Below, one piece after another: positions 8,525-16,610 of a DNA stretch of 21,603 bases. The DNA lies in contig CAKQRB010000059.1 in assembly GCA_934271195.1 (NCBI GenBank), forward strand, positions 1 to 21,603. Direction: 5' to 3'. Numbering within the stretch: position 1 is the stretch's first letter; every line of letters begins with the position of its first letter. A program made the translations under genes and the position numbers. The notes under the pieces are model-generated. The model had not been told where the DNA came from. It made no database searches and saw nothing but the letters and a program-made list of their open reading frames with translations. The DNA is from an uncultured Alphaproteobacteria bacterium (GTDB lineage Bacteria > Pseudomonadota > Alphaproteobacteria > RF32 > CAG-239).

Positions 8525-11098
8525 ATGATAAAAAGAATGTTAATTGATGACACTAACCCAGAAGAAACAAGGGTTGTGGTTATTAACGGAAACAAGCTGG
8601 AAGATGTTGAATGCGAAACCGCTTATCGTCGCCAGATTAAAGGAAACATTTATCTTGCCAAAGTTATGAGGGTCGAACCTTCCTTGCAGGCCGCATTCGT
8701 GGATTACGGCGGCAACAAGCATGGTTTTCTGGCTTTTGGCGAAATTCATCCCGACTATTATAACGTGTCTGAAGAAGAGCTCGCAGAGGTTGACAAAGAA
8801 GTTGACGAGATCATAGAGAACAAAAAAGCCGCAATCAAAGAACGCGAACTTGAAAGAGAAAGAATCCGCGCCGAAAAACAACAGGCTCGTTTGGAAGCCG
8901 AAAGACTGAAAGCAGAACAGGAAGCGACAGCACAGGCAGAACAAGCCGAGGCAGAAGCAACAGCTCCGGCAGAATCGGAAAATGACGACGGCGCTGCGCA
9001 GGCAGAAAATGTCGACGAAGCAACAAATGAAGAAACGACGGCGCCAGATGCTCCGACCGAAGCCGAAGAACAAACTACCGAAGAAACAGAAGAGGTTTCC
9101 GATTCCGCCGCCCAAACACCGGAAGCCGAAGACAACAATCAGGAAGAAGAGAAAGGCCGGAAATCACGTTATCGCAGACGGCCGCGTCGCAGCAAGAAAC
9201 GTGAAGCTAATGAAGAACTGAAAGTTTTAAGCGAAGACAGCGGTACCGAAGAAGACAGTATCAGCGAGGCAGTTTCTCCCTCCTCCGCAGCCGATGACGA
9301 AGAAGATGAAGAGGTTTGCGGCAACGAGGCTTTTGACGAAGATGATGACGAAGAGCAGGAATATGATTTTGACCTGCAGAAAAGACTTTTGAAATCTCGC
9401 AAGCTTTATCACCGACACAGCATTCAGGAAGTGATTAAAGAAGGCCAGATTTTAATGGTTCAGATTGTTAAAGAAGAACGCGGTAACAAGGGTGCCGCTT
9501 TAACAACCTACCTGTCTCTGGCCGGCAGATACTGCGTTTTGATGCCCAACAGAATTAAGAGCGGCGGGGTTTCCCGTAAAATTACCAATGTGGCTGACCG
9601 CAAGAGACTCAAAAATATCGTTAAAGAGCTCCCATTGACAAGTGATATGTCAATTATCGTCCGCACGGCCGGCGAGGAAAAGACAAAAGCAGACATTGTG
9701 CGTGATTACAATTATCTTATCAGAAGTTGGAATCAGATCCGTATCGCGTCTTTGAGCAGCAAGGCTCCGGTCATGATTCATGAAGAAGGCAATCTGATTA
9801 AGCGGGCATTGCGCGACATTTATACCAAAGAAGTTTCGGAGATTTTGGTTTCTGGTGACAACGCTTACAAAATGGCCAAAGACTTTTTCAGAATCCTTTC
9901 TCCGCACAGCCTGAAAAAAATCAAAAACTATCGCAATAATGAAATGCCGTTGTTTCAGCGTTTTCAGGTCGAGACCCAGCTTGACAAACTGCATGATGCC
10001 AATGCGCAATTGGAGTCCGGCGGCTATCTGGTGATTAATCCGACTGAGGCTCTAGTTTCGATTGACGTTAACTCCGGCCGCGCGACCAAAGAAAAAGATT
10101 TGGAAGAGACCGCTCTCAAAACCAATTTGGAGGCTTGCGACGAAATTGCCCGCCAGCTCAGAATGCGCAATCTGGCCGGGTTGGTCGTGATTGACTTTAT
10201 TGATATGGACGAACAGGCAAACAACCATGCCATCGAACGCCGGATGAAAGAGGCTTTGAAAAAGGATCGCTCCCGTGTTCAGGTCGGCAAGATGAGTTGC
10301 TTCGGACTGCTGGAGCTTTCCCGCCAGAGAATGCACTCTTCTTTCTTTGAAAGCAATTATACAACCTGCCCTTACTGCGGCGGAAAAGGTCTTGTCAGGA
10401 CTACGGATTCCGCAGCTGTCCTGATTTTGCGCGGGATTGAAGAAGAAGGAATCCGCAATCGTTCGGTTTCGGTCAATGTTTTTGTGCCCGGCGATATTGC
10501 CGTTTATCTGCTGAATCACAAACGCGAAAAACTGATTGATCTGGAAAAACGTTACGGCATGAGCATTATCATCAGCGCAGACAGCAACATTAAAAACGTT
10601 TCCGACTACAGAATTGAGCGAGTTAAGAGCACAAAATCCGAAGAAGAAGACAAAAAGTCAGCGGAAAAAGAAAAACGCGAAGATAATCGCAATGAGCGTA
10701 TCGAAAGCAAAAAAAATTCGCGCGGCGAAAAAACGGAAGAAAAGCAGGAAGAGTTTTCAAACGACAACGAGAGCTTAGACACGTCTGCCGAAGAAAATGC
10801 TCAGGTTGAAGAAAACGCCAGAGAAAACAACGGCTGCCGCAGAGACCGTCGTGACCGCAATCGCAGAGGACGTCGCGACAGAAACGGCAATCGTGACCGT
10901 AAAGACCGAACACCACGCGATTCCGGCGGCAAATCGACACCGGTTGTTAAAGAAAGACAAGAAGCCATCATCTTGTATAACAGCCGCGGCGATACTACGT
11001 CTCTGACAGAGAACAAGACAACCGCCAATTCTGATGCTGTCGGCACGGAAGATACAAAGGAAAAAACAACTTGGTGGAAAAAACTGATAAAAGGTTAA
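8525..11098 (+). CDS. rne: Ribonuclease E with expanded S1-domain insertion
   Basis: 857 residues from ATG 8525, chosen because GGAG (8512-8515) is 9 bases upstream and MIKRMLIDDTNPEETRVVV matches the family N terminus. An ATG at 8510 overlaps that site. The endonuclease starts mRNA decay and processes rRNA and tRNA. The S1 domain starts at about 35-80, is interrupted by a long acidic, partly coiled-coil insert (about 85-300) holding an Arg-rich patch (RYRRRPRRSKKR), and resumes at about 300-345 with EERGNKGAALT. The DNase I-like catalytic core has SIDVNSG (Asp514) and VVIDFIDM (Asp557). The zinc-link CPYCGGKG starts at Cys615. The C-terminal tail is charged, has an RNA-binding-type Arg-rich segment (about 771-795), and ends in TTWWKKLIKG, resembling the PNPase-binding tail of Caulobacter RNase E. 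The M48 gene overlaps its end. Confidence 0.96.
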   Translation: MIKRMLIDDTNPEETRVVVINGNKLEDVECETAYRRQIKGNIYLAKVMRVEPSLQAAFVDYGGNKHGFLAFGEIHPDYYNVSEEELAEVDKEVDEIIENKKAAIKERELERERIRAEKQQARLEAERLKAEQEATAQAEQAEAEATAPAESENDDGAAQAENVDEATNEETTAPDAPTEAEEQTTEETEEVSDSAAQTPEAEDNNQEEEKGRKSRYRRRPRRSKKREANEELKVLSEDSGTEEDSISEAVSPSSAADDEEDEEVCGNEAFDEDDDEEQEYDFDLQKRLLKSRKLYHRHSIQEVIKEGQILMVQIVKEERGNKGAALTTYLSLAGRYCVLMPNRIKSGGVSRKITNVADRKRLKNIVKELPLTSDMSIIVRTAGEEKTKADIVRDYNYLIRSWNQIRIASLSSKAPVMIHEEGNLIKRALRDIYTKEVSEILVSGDNAYKMAKDFFRILSPHSLKKIKNYRNNEMPLFQRFQVETQLDKLHDANAQLESGGYLVINPTEALVSIDVNSGRATKEKDLEETALKTNLEACDEIARQLRMRNLAGLVVIDFIDMDEQANNHAIERRMKEALKKDRSRVQVGKMSCFGLLELSRQRMHSSFFESNYTTCPYCGGKGLVRTTDSAAVLILRGIEEEGIRNRSVSVNVFVPGDIAVYLLNHKREKLIDLEKRYGMSIIISADSNIKNVSDYRIERVKSTKSEEEDKKSAEKEKREDNRNERIESKKNSRGEKTEEKQEEFSNDNESLDTSAEENAQVEENARENNGCRRDRRDRNRRGRRDRNGNRDRKDRTPRDSGGKSTPVVKERQEAIILYNSRGDTTSLTENKTTANSDAVGTEDTKEKTTWWKKLIKG

Positions 11099-12447
11099 CT
11101 TCTTTTAGTCATTGGCTTAAAAGGCTCAACAGCGGAATTTTTCTGTTGTTAGCCTTTTTGGCTTTTGAATGTAGAGAAGCTCAAGCGATTATCATTATTT
11201 CTGACGAAGAAACAGAGCAGTTTCTTGCCGATACAGCCAGACCGTTTTTTAAATCTGCCGGTATTCCTTTTAACCGCAACAAGCTTTATATCGTGCAGGA
11301 CAACAGCCTGAATGCTTTTGTCGGTGATGGCAACAATCTGTTTGTGCATACCGGAACCATTACCGTCGCTGACAGCCGCAACGAGCTTGAAGGCGTGATT
11401 GCCCACGAAATCGGACATATTGAAGGCGGACATATCCTGCGCGGAAAAATTCAGGCGCAGTCTTTGCAAAAAATCGGGCTTGCCTCTGCCGTTCTTGCCG
11501 GCGCTGCCGCAGTTGTAGGCGGACGCGGCGATGTCGCGATGGCTATGGCGGTCGGCAGTCAAGGGGCTACACTCAACCAGTTTTTGAATTACCGGACCAG
11601 CGAAGAAAGAAGCGCAGACGAAGCTGCCGTTAAATTATTAAAGGCTAATCACAAATCTCCGGCAGGAATGCTTGATTTTATGAAGAAAATCGAACAGCGC
11701 AATATTATGAGCGGTCGCGAAGAAACGCCCTATTTCCGAACGCACCCGATGACAAAGGAAAGAATTTCGTTCTTGGAACAAGCCGTCAAAGAAGCCGGAA
11801 TTGCGACTTTAACCGCCAAAGACGACAAGTTTGACAGGATTAAAGCCAAACTTGCCGGTTTTCTGGAACCTCCGGCGCAAACGCTCCGTAAATATCCGGT
11901 GTCGGATACGTCAACTCCGGCATTATACGCCCGTACGATTGCTTATTTTAAGCAAATGAAGCTTCAGCAGGCTTTGCGCAACGCTGATGAATTGATTGCC
12001 AGAGAGCAGAATAATCCGTATTTTCATGAATTAAAAGGACAGATTTATATTGAGAACGGCAAGGTCAGACAAGCAGAAACGGAATATGAAAAAGCATTAT
12101 CCCTTATGCCTAATTCGGCTCTGTTCAAAGTCAATTGGGCTCAGGCCGCTCTGGAAAACTCTCCGGCAAGAAGCAAACTGCAAAAGATTGTTAACCAATT
12201 GAATCAGGCGGCGATTCAAAGGCCGGGAAGCCTGATTTATATGTTGCTTTCCCGCGCTTACGAAGGTTTGGGTCAAAGGGAATATGCAGAATATGCCGCC
12301 GCTGAATTCAGCCTTAGCATCGGAGAATTTAAAGTCGCCAGACGGCAGGCCGAAAATGCTCTGAAGTTGGCTGAGAAAAACAAAAAACTCTGTCTCAGGC
12401 TTAATGATTTGTTGGCAAGAATTGACGATTATGAAAAGAATTTATAA
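11071..12447 (+). CDS. Exported M48 metalloprotease with TPR repeats (BepA/YfgC-like)
   Basis: 458 residues. Family members act in the periplasm on outer-membrane protein assembly, degrading or maturing stalled substrates. The N terminus is basic with a hydrophobic core (about 22-32) and a likely signal-peptidase site after AQA (37-39). The zinc motif HEIGH is at 112-116, and the third ligand is probably Glu179 in SEERSAD. A Gly/Ala-rich hydrophobic segment (135-165) lies between them. The C-terminal third (about 280-455) is helical, with TPR-like units such as NPYFHELKGQIYIENGK. The best start is TTG 11071, 9 bases after AAAGGA (11056-11061). The first 28 bases overlap the end of rne in another frame, so the two are probably co-transcribed and coupled. 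The next codon, GTG 11074, is an alternative start. Confidence 0.9.
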   Translation: MVEKTDKRLTSFSHWLKRLNSGIFLLLAFLAFECREAQAIIIISDEETEQFLADTARPFFKSAGIPFNRNKLYIVQDNSLNAFVGDGNNLFVHTGTITVADSRNELEGVIAHEIGHIEGGHILRGKIQAQSLQKIGLASAVLAGAAAVVGGRGDVAMAMAVGSQGATLNQFLNYRTSEERSADEAAVKLLKANHKSPAGMLDFMKKIEQRNIMSGREETPYFRTHPMTKERISFLEQAVKEAGIATLTAKDDKFDRIKAKLAGFLEPPAQTLRKYPVSDTSTPALYARTIAYFKQMKLQQALRNADELIAREQNNPYFHELKGQIYIENGKVRQAETEYEKALSLMPNSALFKVNWAQAALENSPARSKLQKIVNQLNQAAIQRPGSLIYMLLSRAYEGLGQREYAEYAAAEFSLSIGEFKVARRQAENALKLAEKNKKLCLRLNDLLARIDDYEKNL

Positions 12448-12764
12448 AAATTCTTGACTTATTTTTTGTCTTCCCAATCTGCGGTCTTCCTTTCTTATTA
12501 GTATTTATATTATTCCAAGAATGTACTCTTGGCACTTTTTAGTATTTAATTTTAAAACAACAATAATATGAGGGCGCGAAAAGAAATCCACCAGAAAATG
12601 TTGCAAGTCCTCCTGCGGCGAGTGTCCGAATGGTTGTATTATAATATAGCGGCGTTTGAAAACAATGTGTTGTTCCTTATTGCGCATTTCTTGAAGTCGG
12701 CCATAGTCTTGATTAGTGCACTGCTTCTGCCAAATGCGAATAGTTTACCTCAATGCAGTTAGTA
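12448..12764. other. Unexplained spacer between the M48 protease gene and secA terminator
   Basis: Two overlapping open frames on opposite strands (plus 12568-12762, minus 12505-12687) lack ribosome sites and recognisable motifs, and they cannot both be real. A minus-strand promoter-like pair, TTGTTT (12665-12660) and perfect TATAAT (12643-12638), is 16 bases apart. A hairpin is listed separately at 12515. The stretch could hold a small RNA or a decayed gene. Neither is supported strongly enough to call. Confidence 0.4.
12515..12540 (+). terminator. Possible terminator of the rne-M48 transcript
   Basis: CCAAGA-ATGTAC-TCTTGG forms a 6-bp stem, followed after CAC by TTTTT. It lies 67 bases after the M48 stop. 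The short, AT-containing stem and the three-base gap before the T-run make it a weak terminator. Confidence 0.4.
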
Positions 12765-12803
12765 AAAAATCCTCCCGTTTCTTTCTGAAACGGGAGGATT
12801 TTT
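12765..12803. terminator. Bidirectional rho-independent terminator between convergent genes
   Basis: A perfect 17-bp inverted repeat, AAAAATCCTCCCGTTTC (12765-12781) and its complement (12787-12803), has a 5-base TTTCT loop. The core is GC-rich, and the A-run and T-run ends provide a U-tract on either strand. It begins 2 bases beyond the secA stop on the minus strand and also closes the rightward rne-M48 side. Confidence 0.93.
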
Positions 12804-12804
12804 G

Positions 12805-15534
12805 TTATAATTTGCCGTGGCAATGTTTGAACTTTTTGCCACTGCCGCAAGGACATGGATCATTGCGGGAAATTCTACCCCAGGTTTCCGGGCGGTTCGG
12901 GTCAAAAGGTTCGTTACTGTAACGGAAAGGTTCGGCTTTTTCCGCTGTCTGATTTTGCGGGCGGGTATCACCGCCAACCAAAGCTTCCGGCTGTTCATGG
13001 ATTTCCTGAACATTCTGCGCTTTTTGTTCTTGCGCGCGCAAAGCATCAATCGCGTCATTTTGAATTTGAGCCCGACACAACAGGAAAGTCGTTTTTTCGC
13101 GCAGCTGATCCAGCATCAGAGAGAACATTTTGAACGCTTCCTTTTTATACTCATTCAATGGATCTTTCTGTCCGTAAGCCCTCAGAACAATGGTATGACG
13201 CATCATGTCCAAAGTGGCAATATGCTCCTTCCAAAGCTGATCAAGCACCTGAAGCAAAATGCTTTTTTCTACCAAATGCATTAATTCCGCCGGAACAAAA
13301 CGGTTCTTTTCTGCCAGACCTTTACGGACAGCATCCTGAATATATTCTTCAATCTGAGCGGCTTCGGCTTCCGGCTGTGCCGCCCATTCGCCAATTGGAA
13401 GTACAAATCCGGTAATACGTGTAATTTCCTGCTTTAATTCTTCCGGACGCCACTCACTCGGAGAAACACCATACGGAATATAATTATGGATAACATCGGC
13501 AAGATAATCTTCCCGCATTTCGGCAACTGTTTCAGCCACATCTTCGGCTTCCATCAGTTCATGGCGCTGTTCATAGATGACCTTACGCTGATCATTCATA
13601 ACATTGTCATATTTCAGCAGGTTTTTACGAATATCAAAGTTGCGTTCTTCCACTTTCTGCTGGGCTTTTTCCAAGGCCTTGTTAATCCACGGGTGAATCA
13701 GCGCCTCGCCTTCCGGCAAGCCTAATTTTTGCAACATATTACTCATTCTTTCCGACCCGAAAATCCGCATCAAGTCATCTTCTAATGACAGGAAAAACTT
13801 AGAGGTTCCGGGGTCACCTTGACGACCTGAACGGCCACGTAACTGGTTATCAATACGTCGGCTCTCGTGGCGTTCCGTTCCCAAGACATACAAACCGCCG
13901 GCTGCCATGGCTTTTTCTTTGTCTTCGGCAATTTGTTTTTTCAGTTTTTCCTTAATGTCGGCAATTTGCTCTTCGGTTTCACCGCCTTTCAATATTTCTT
14001 TCAGGCGCATTTCCAAGTTACCGCCAAGCTGAATATCGGTACCGCGGCCGGCCATATTGGTTGCAATGGTAACGGCTCCAGGAACACCGGCCTGAGCAAC
14101 AATTGCGGCTTCACGCTCATGATGGCGGGCATTCAAAACTTCAAATTTGATTTTGGATTTGGCCTTCAGCATATCTGCCAGAAGTTCTGATTTTTCAATT
14201 GAGGTCGTTCCGACCAGAATTGGCTGACCGCGTTTTTGACAATCGATAATCGTGTCAATAATCGCATTATATTTTTCACGAGCCGTCCGATAAATCTCGT
14301 CATGCTCGTCTTTGCGGGCAACTGGACGGTTAGTCGGTATCTCAACGCAGGACAGATTGTAAATATCGCCAAATTCGGCTTCTTCGGTCATGGCCGTACC
14401 GGTCATGCCGGACAGTTTGGGATAAAGGCGGAAATAGTTTTGGAACGTAATAGATGCCAGCGTTTGGTTTTCCGACTGGATTTTGACGCCTTCTTTGGCT
14501 TCAATCGCCTGATGCAGTCCGTCACTGTAGCGGCGACCTTCCATCATACGACCGGTAAACTCGTCAATAATAACCACTTTATTATCTTTGACAATATAAT
14601 CAACGTCACGGATATGCATTTTATGTGCGCGCAACGCCTGATTGACGTGATGCACCAGCGTGACGTTGCCGATATCATACAAGCCGCCCTCTTTAATCAG
14701 ACCGACTTTTTTGAGCAACTGTTCAACGTGTTCCATACCACTTTCCGTTAAAGTTACGGATTTGGCTTTTTCGTCTTTTTCATAATCGCTGTCTACCAGC
14801 TCCGGGATAATCTGATTGACCAGAATATATTTTTCAGAACTGTCTTCGGCGGCACCGGAAATAATCAACGGAGTTCTGGCCTCGTCAATCAGAATAGAGT
14901 CAACCTCATCGACAATGGCAAAATTGAACGGGCGCTGTACCAGTTCATCGAGGCTGAATTTCATATTGTCACGCAGATAGTCAAAGCCGAGTTCGTTATT
15001 GGTGGCATAAATAATATCGCTGTTATAGGCAATTTTGCGCTGCATATCATTTTTTTCATGAATAATATAATCAACGCTCAAACCGAGAAAACGATAAACC
15101 TGCCCCATCCATTCGGCATCGCGTTTGGCCAGATAATCATTGACGGTCACAATATGAACGCCTTTGCCTTCAAGGGCGTTCAGGTATGCCGCCAATGTAG
15201 CGACAAGGGTTTTGCCTTCACCGGTTTTCATTTCGGCAATCATACCCTTATGCAGAACGATACCCCCGATCAGCTGAACATCATAATGTCTTTGTCCGAG
15301 CGTTCTTTTTGCGGCTTCACGGACAACGGCAAAGGCTTCAGGCAACAAATCATCCAGCGTTTCGCCATCTTTCAGGCGTTTTTTGAATTCAAGCGTTTTA
15401 TTTTTTAATTCTTCATCGTTTAATTTGGAGATTTCCGGTTCATAAGAATTGATTTTCTGGACGAGTTTGTACTGTTTTTTTACAAAGCGGTCATTGGCGC
15501 TGCCAAAAACTTTACGAGCAATACTACCTAACAT
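12805..15534 (-). CDS. secA: Preprotein translocase ATPase SecA
   Basis: 909 residues. This motor drives unfolded preproteins through SecYEG. The start at ATG 15534 is chosen because MLGSIARKVFGSANDR matches the conserved SecA N terminus. The open frame extends upstream to 15606, but the extra sequence is not SecA-like. Walker A is MKTGEGKT (102-109). The Walker B/DEAD-like segment is IVDEVDSILIDEARTPLIISG-type (207-227). The second nucleotide-binding half has VGTTSIEKSELLADML and TNMAGRGTDIQLGG. The C terminus carries the zinc and SecB-binding motif DPCPCGSGKKFKHCHG, with all four ligand positions present. Transcription likely starts in the 15535-15640 region from a TTGACA promoter, divergent from the PpiC gene. 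A strong hairpin terminator follows the stop directly. Confidence 0.98.
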   Translation of the reverse strand: MLGSIARKVFGSANDRFVKKQYKLVQKINSYEPEISKLNDEELKNKTLEFKKRLKDGETLDDLLPEAFAVVREAAKRTLGQRHYDVQLIGGIVLHKGMIAEMKTGEGKTLVATLAAYLNALEGKGVHIVTVNDYLAKRDAEWMGQVYRFLGLSVDYIIHEKNDMQRKIAYNSDIIYATNNELGFDYLRDNMKFSLDELVQRPFNFAIVDEVDSILIDEARTPLIISGAAEDSSEKYILVNQIIPELVDSDYEKDEKAKSVTLTESGMEHVEQLLKKVGLIKEGGLYDIGNVTLVHHVNQALRAHKMHIRDVDYIVKDNKVVIIDEFTGRMMEGRRYSDGLHQAIEAKEGVKIQSENQTLASITFQNYFRLYPKLSGMTGTAMTEEAEFGDIYNLSCVEIPTNRPVARKDEHDEIYRTAREKYNAIIDTIIDCQKRGQPILVGTTSIEKSELLADMLKAKSKIKFEVLNARHHEREAAIVAQAGVPGAVTIATNMAGRGTDIQLGGNLEMRLKEILKGGETEEQIADIKEKLKKQIAEDKEKAMAAGGLYVLGTERHESRRIDNQLRGRSGRQGDPGTSKFFLSLEDDLMRIFGSERMSNMLQKLGLPEGEALIHPWINKALEKAQQKVEERNFDIRKNLLKYDNVMNDQRKVIYEQRHELMEAEDVAETVAEMREDYLADVIHNYIPYGVSPSEWRPEELKQEITRITGFVLPIGEWAAQPEAEAAQIEEYIQDAVRKGLAEKNRFVPAELMHLVEKSILLQVLDQLWKEHIATLDMMRHTIVLRAYGQKDPLNEYKKEAFKMFSLMLDQLREKTTFLLCRAQIQNDAIDALRAQEQKAQNVQEIHEQPEALVGGDTRPQNQTAEKAEPFRYSNEPFDPNRPETWGRISRNDPCPCGSGKKFKHCHGKL

Positions 15535-15577
15535 TATTTTTTTATACCTTATTCTTTTAAAACATAACTTTAGTTTA

Positions 15578-15606
15578 GAAATAGTGTTTATTGGCTGGAT
15601 TGTCAA
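15578..15606 (-). promoter_or_regulatory. secA promoter candidate
   Basis: On the minus strand a perfect -35 TTGACA (15606-15601) and TATTTC (15583-15578) are 17 bases apart, 44 bases before the secA ATG. The -35 is consensus, but the -10 matches at only three positions. Confidence 0.45.
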
Positions 15607-15623
15607 CTTGTCTTTGAAAAGTT

Positions 15624-15635
15624 ATGAACGTTCAT
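15624..15635. promoter_or_regulatory. Perfect palindrome ATGAACGTTCAT between divergent promoters
   Basis: This 12-base perfect dyad lies between the two candidate -35 boxes of secA and the PpiC gene (15606 and 15647). Position and symmetry are those expected of a dimeric regulator's operator. No known regulator was matched. Confidence 0.4.
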
Positions 15636-15646
15636 GAAAAAAATAC

Positions 15647-15674
15647 TTGGAAATAGCTCTGGTTGTATTATATT
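15647..15674 (+). promoter_or_regulatory. Promoter candidate for the PpiC foldase gene
   Basis: TTGGAA (15647-15652) and TATATT (15669-15674) are spaced 16 bases apart. They match the sigma-70 boxes at four and five of six positions. They lie 40 bases before the ATG, which has a strong GGAGG site (15699-15703). Confidence 0.5.
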
Positions 15675-15713
15675 TAATTCAGTTCTAATATTCTATTTGG
15701 AGGAATTTATAAT

Positions 15714-16541
15714 ATGCAAAAGAAATATCTGGCTCTGGCCGCCGTTTCCGTTATGCTCCTGAATCCGCTCAATGCCGCGGCAGAGGGAAAAAACGGCATC
15801 GCAGCCGTGGTTAACGGGCAGAAAATTACCGTTGCCGAAATCAGAGAAGCTTATAACGCCAATCCTGATTTGAAGAAAAAAGTCCCGTTTGACGAGTTTT
15901 ATCCGAAAGCGGTTGAAGTTTATGTTAACGGAGCCGTGCTTTATCAGGCTGCTCAAAAAGACAAAGTTACCTCCACTGCCGAATATAAACAACAGTTGAA
16001 GCTGGCTCAGGAAGAACTGGCTCGTAAAATTTATTTGGAAAAAAAGGTAGAAAAAAAGGTTACGCCCAAAGCCATTGAAGAATTTTACAAGGGTTACAAA
16101 GCTAACTTCAAGCCCGAAAAAGAAATCAAAGCTTCTCACATTTTGGTAAAAGACGAAGCTACGGCCAAAGAAATTATTGCCAAGTTGAAAAAAGGCGAGA
16201 AATTTAATACTCTGGCTGACAAATATTCTTTAGACAAACAAGCCGAGCTGGGCTACTTTAATAAAGGCGTTATGGTTCCCGAATTCTGGGATGCCGCCAA
16301 TGCAATGAAAAAAGGCACATATTCTCAGAAACCGGTGAAGACCCAATTTGGTTATCATATCATCAAAGTCGAGGACATTCGCGATACAAAGCCGCTGCCG
16401 CTGAACAAAGTCGAACCGCAGATCAAGGCTCGTCTGACACAGAATGCCATTGCCGAGACTTTTGAGCAGATTAACAAAAATACAAAAGTCGAAAGATATG
16501 ATCTTGATGGCAAGGCCATGAAAGCCGCCGAGCTGAAATAA
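15714..16541 (+). CDS. Periplasmic parvulin-type peptidyl-prolyl isomerase (PpiC/SurA-like)
   Basis: 275 residues. The signal peptide is MQKKYLALAAVSVMLLNPLNAAA, with cleavage near residue 23. A SurA-N-like helical region (about 28-130) contains VNGQKITVAEIREAY. One parvulin domain (about 135-222) carries KASHILV (His142), LGYFNKGVMVPEFWDAA and the C-terminal signature TQFGYHIIKVED (His215). Family members catalyse prolyl isomerisation and chaperone exported or outer-membrane proteins. There is no lipobox cysteine, so the protein is probably soluble in the periplasm. GGAGG 10 bases before the ATG is a strong ribosome site. It is divergent from secA, so export motor and periplasmic foldase share a control region. 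It ends at a strong terminator. Confidence 0.93.
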   Translation: MQKKYLALAAVSVMLLNPLNAAAEGKNGIAAVVNGQKITVAEIREAYNANPDLKKKVPFDEFYPKAVEVYVNGAVLYQAAQKDKVTSTAEYKQQLKLAQEELARKIYLEKKVEKKVTPKAIEEFYKGYKANFKPEKEIKASHILVKDEATAKEIIAKLKKGEKFNTLADKYSLDKQAELGYFNKGVMVPEFWDAANAMKKGTYSQKPVKTQFGYHIIKVEDIRDTKPLPLNKVEPQIKARLTQNAIAETFEQINKNTKVERYDLDGKAMKAAELK

Positions 16542-16558
16542 TTTGTAAGGTAGTTGCA

Positions 16559-16594
16559 AAAAAATCCGATTTCTGCAAAGGAATCGGATTTTTT
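16559..16594. terminator. Bidirectional terminator with GCAA tetraloop
   Basis: AAAAAATCCGATT (16559-16571) pairs with AATCGGATTTTTT (16582-16594). The stem continues inward through T-G, C-G and T-A to a GCAA tetraloop (16575-16578). It starts 18 bases after the PpiC stop. The A-run on the other side lets it also end the convergent gene that stops at 16611. Confidence 0.92.
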
Positions 16595-16610
16595 ATTTAT
16601 GAACAGCGGA

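Noticed and set aside
8540..9402. Long open frames antisense and out of frame to the rne insert, some Ser/Ala- or Cys/Phe-rich
   Set aside because: They are by-products of the low-complexity Glu/Ala/Ser codons of RNase E, and lack ribosome sites and domain motifs.
12568..12762. 64-codon plus-strand ORF ending just before the secA terminator
   Set aside because: No ribosome site, no motif, and an equally open frame on the other strand. Not called as a gene.
15535..15606. N-terminal extension of SecA by 24 residues
   Set aside because: The extra residues are not SecA-like and cover the promoter region. MLGSIARKVFGSANDR at 15534 is the conserved start.
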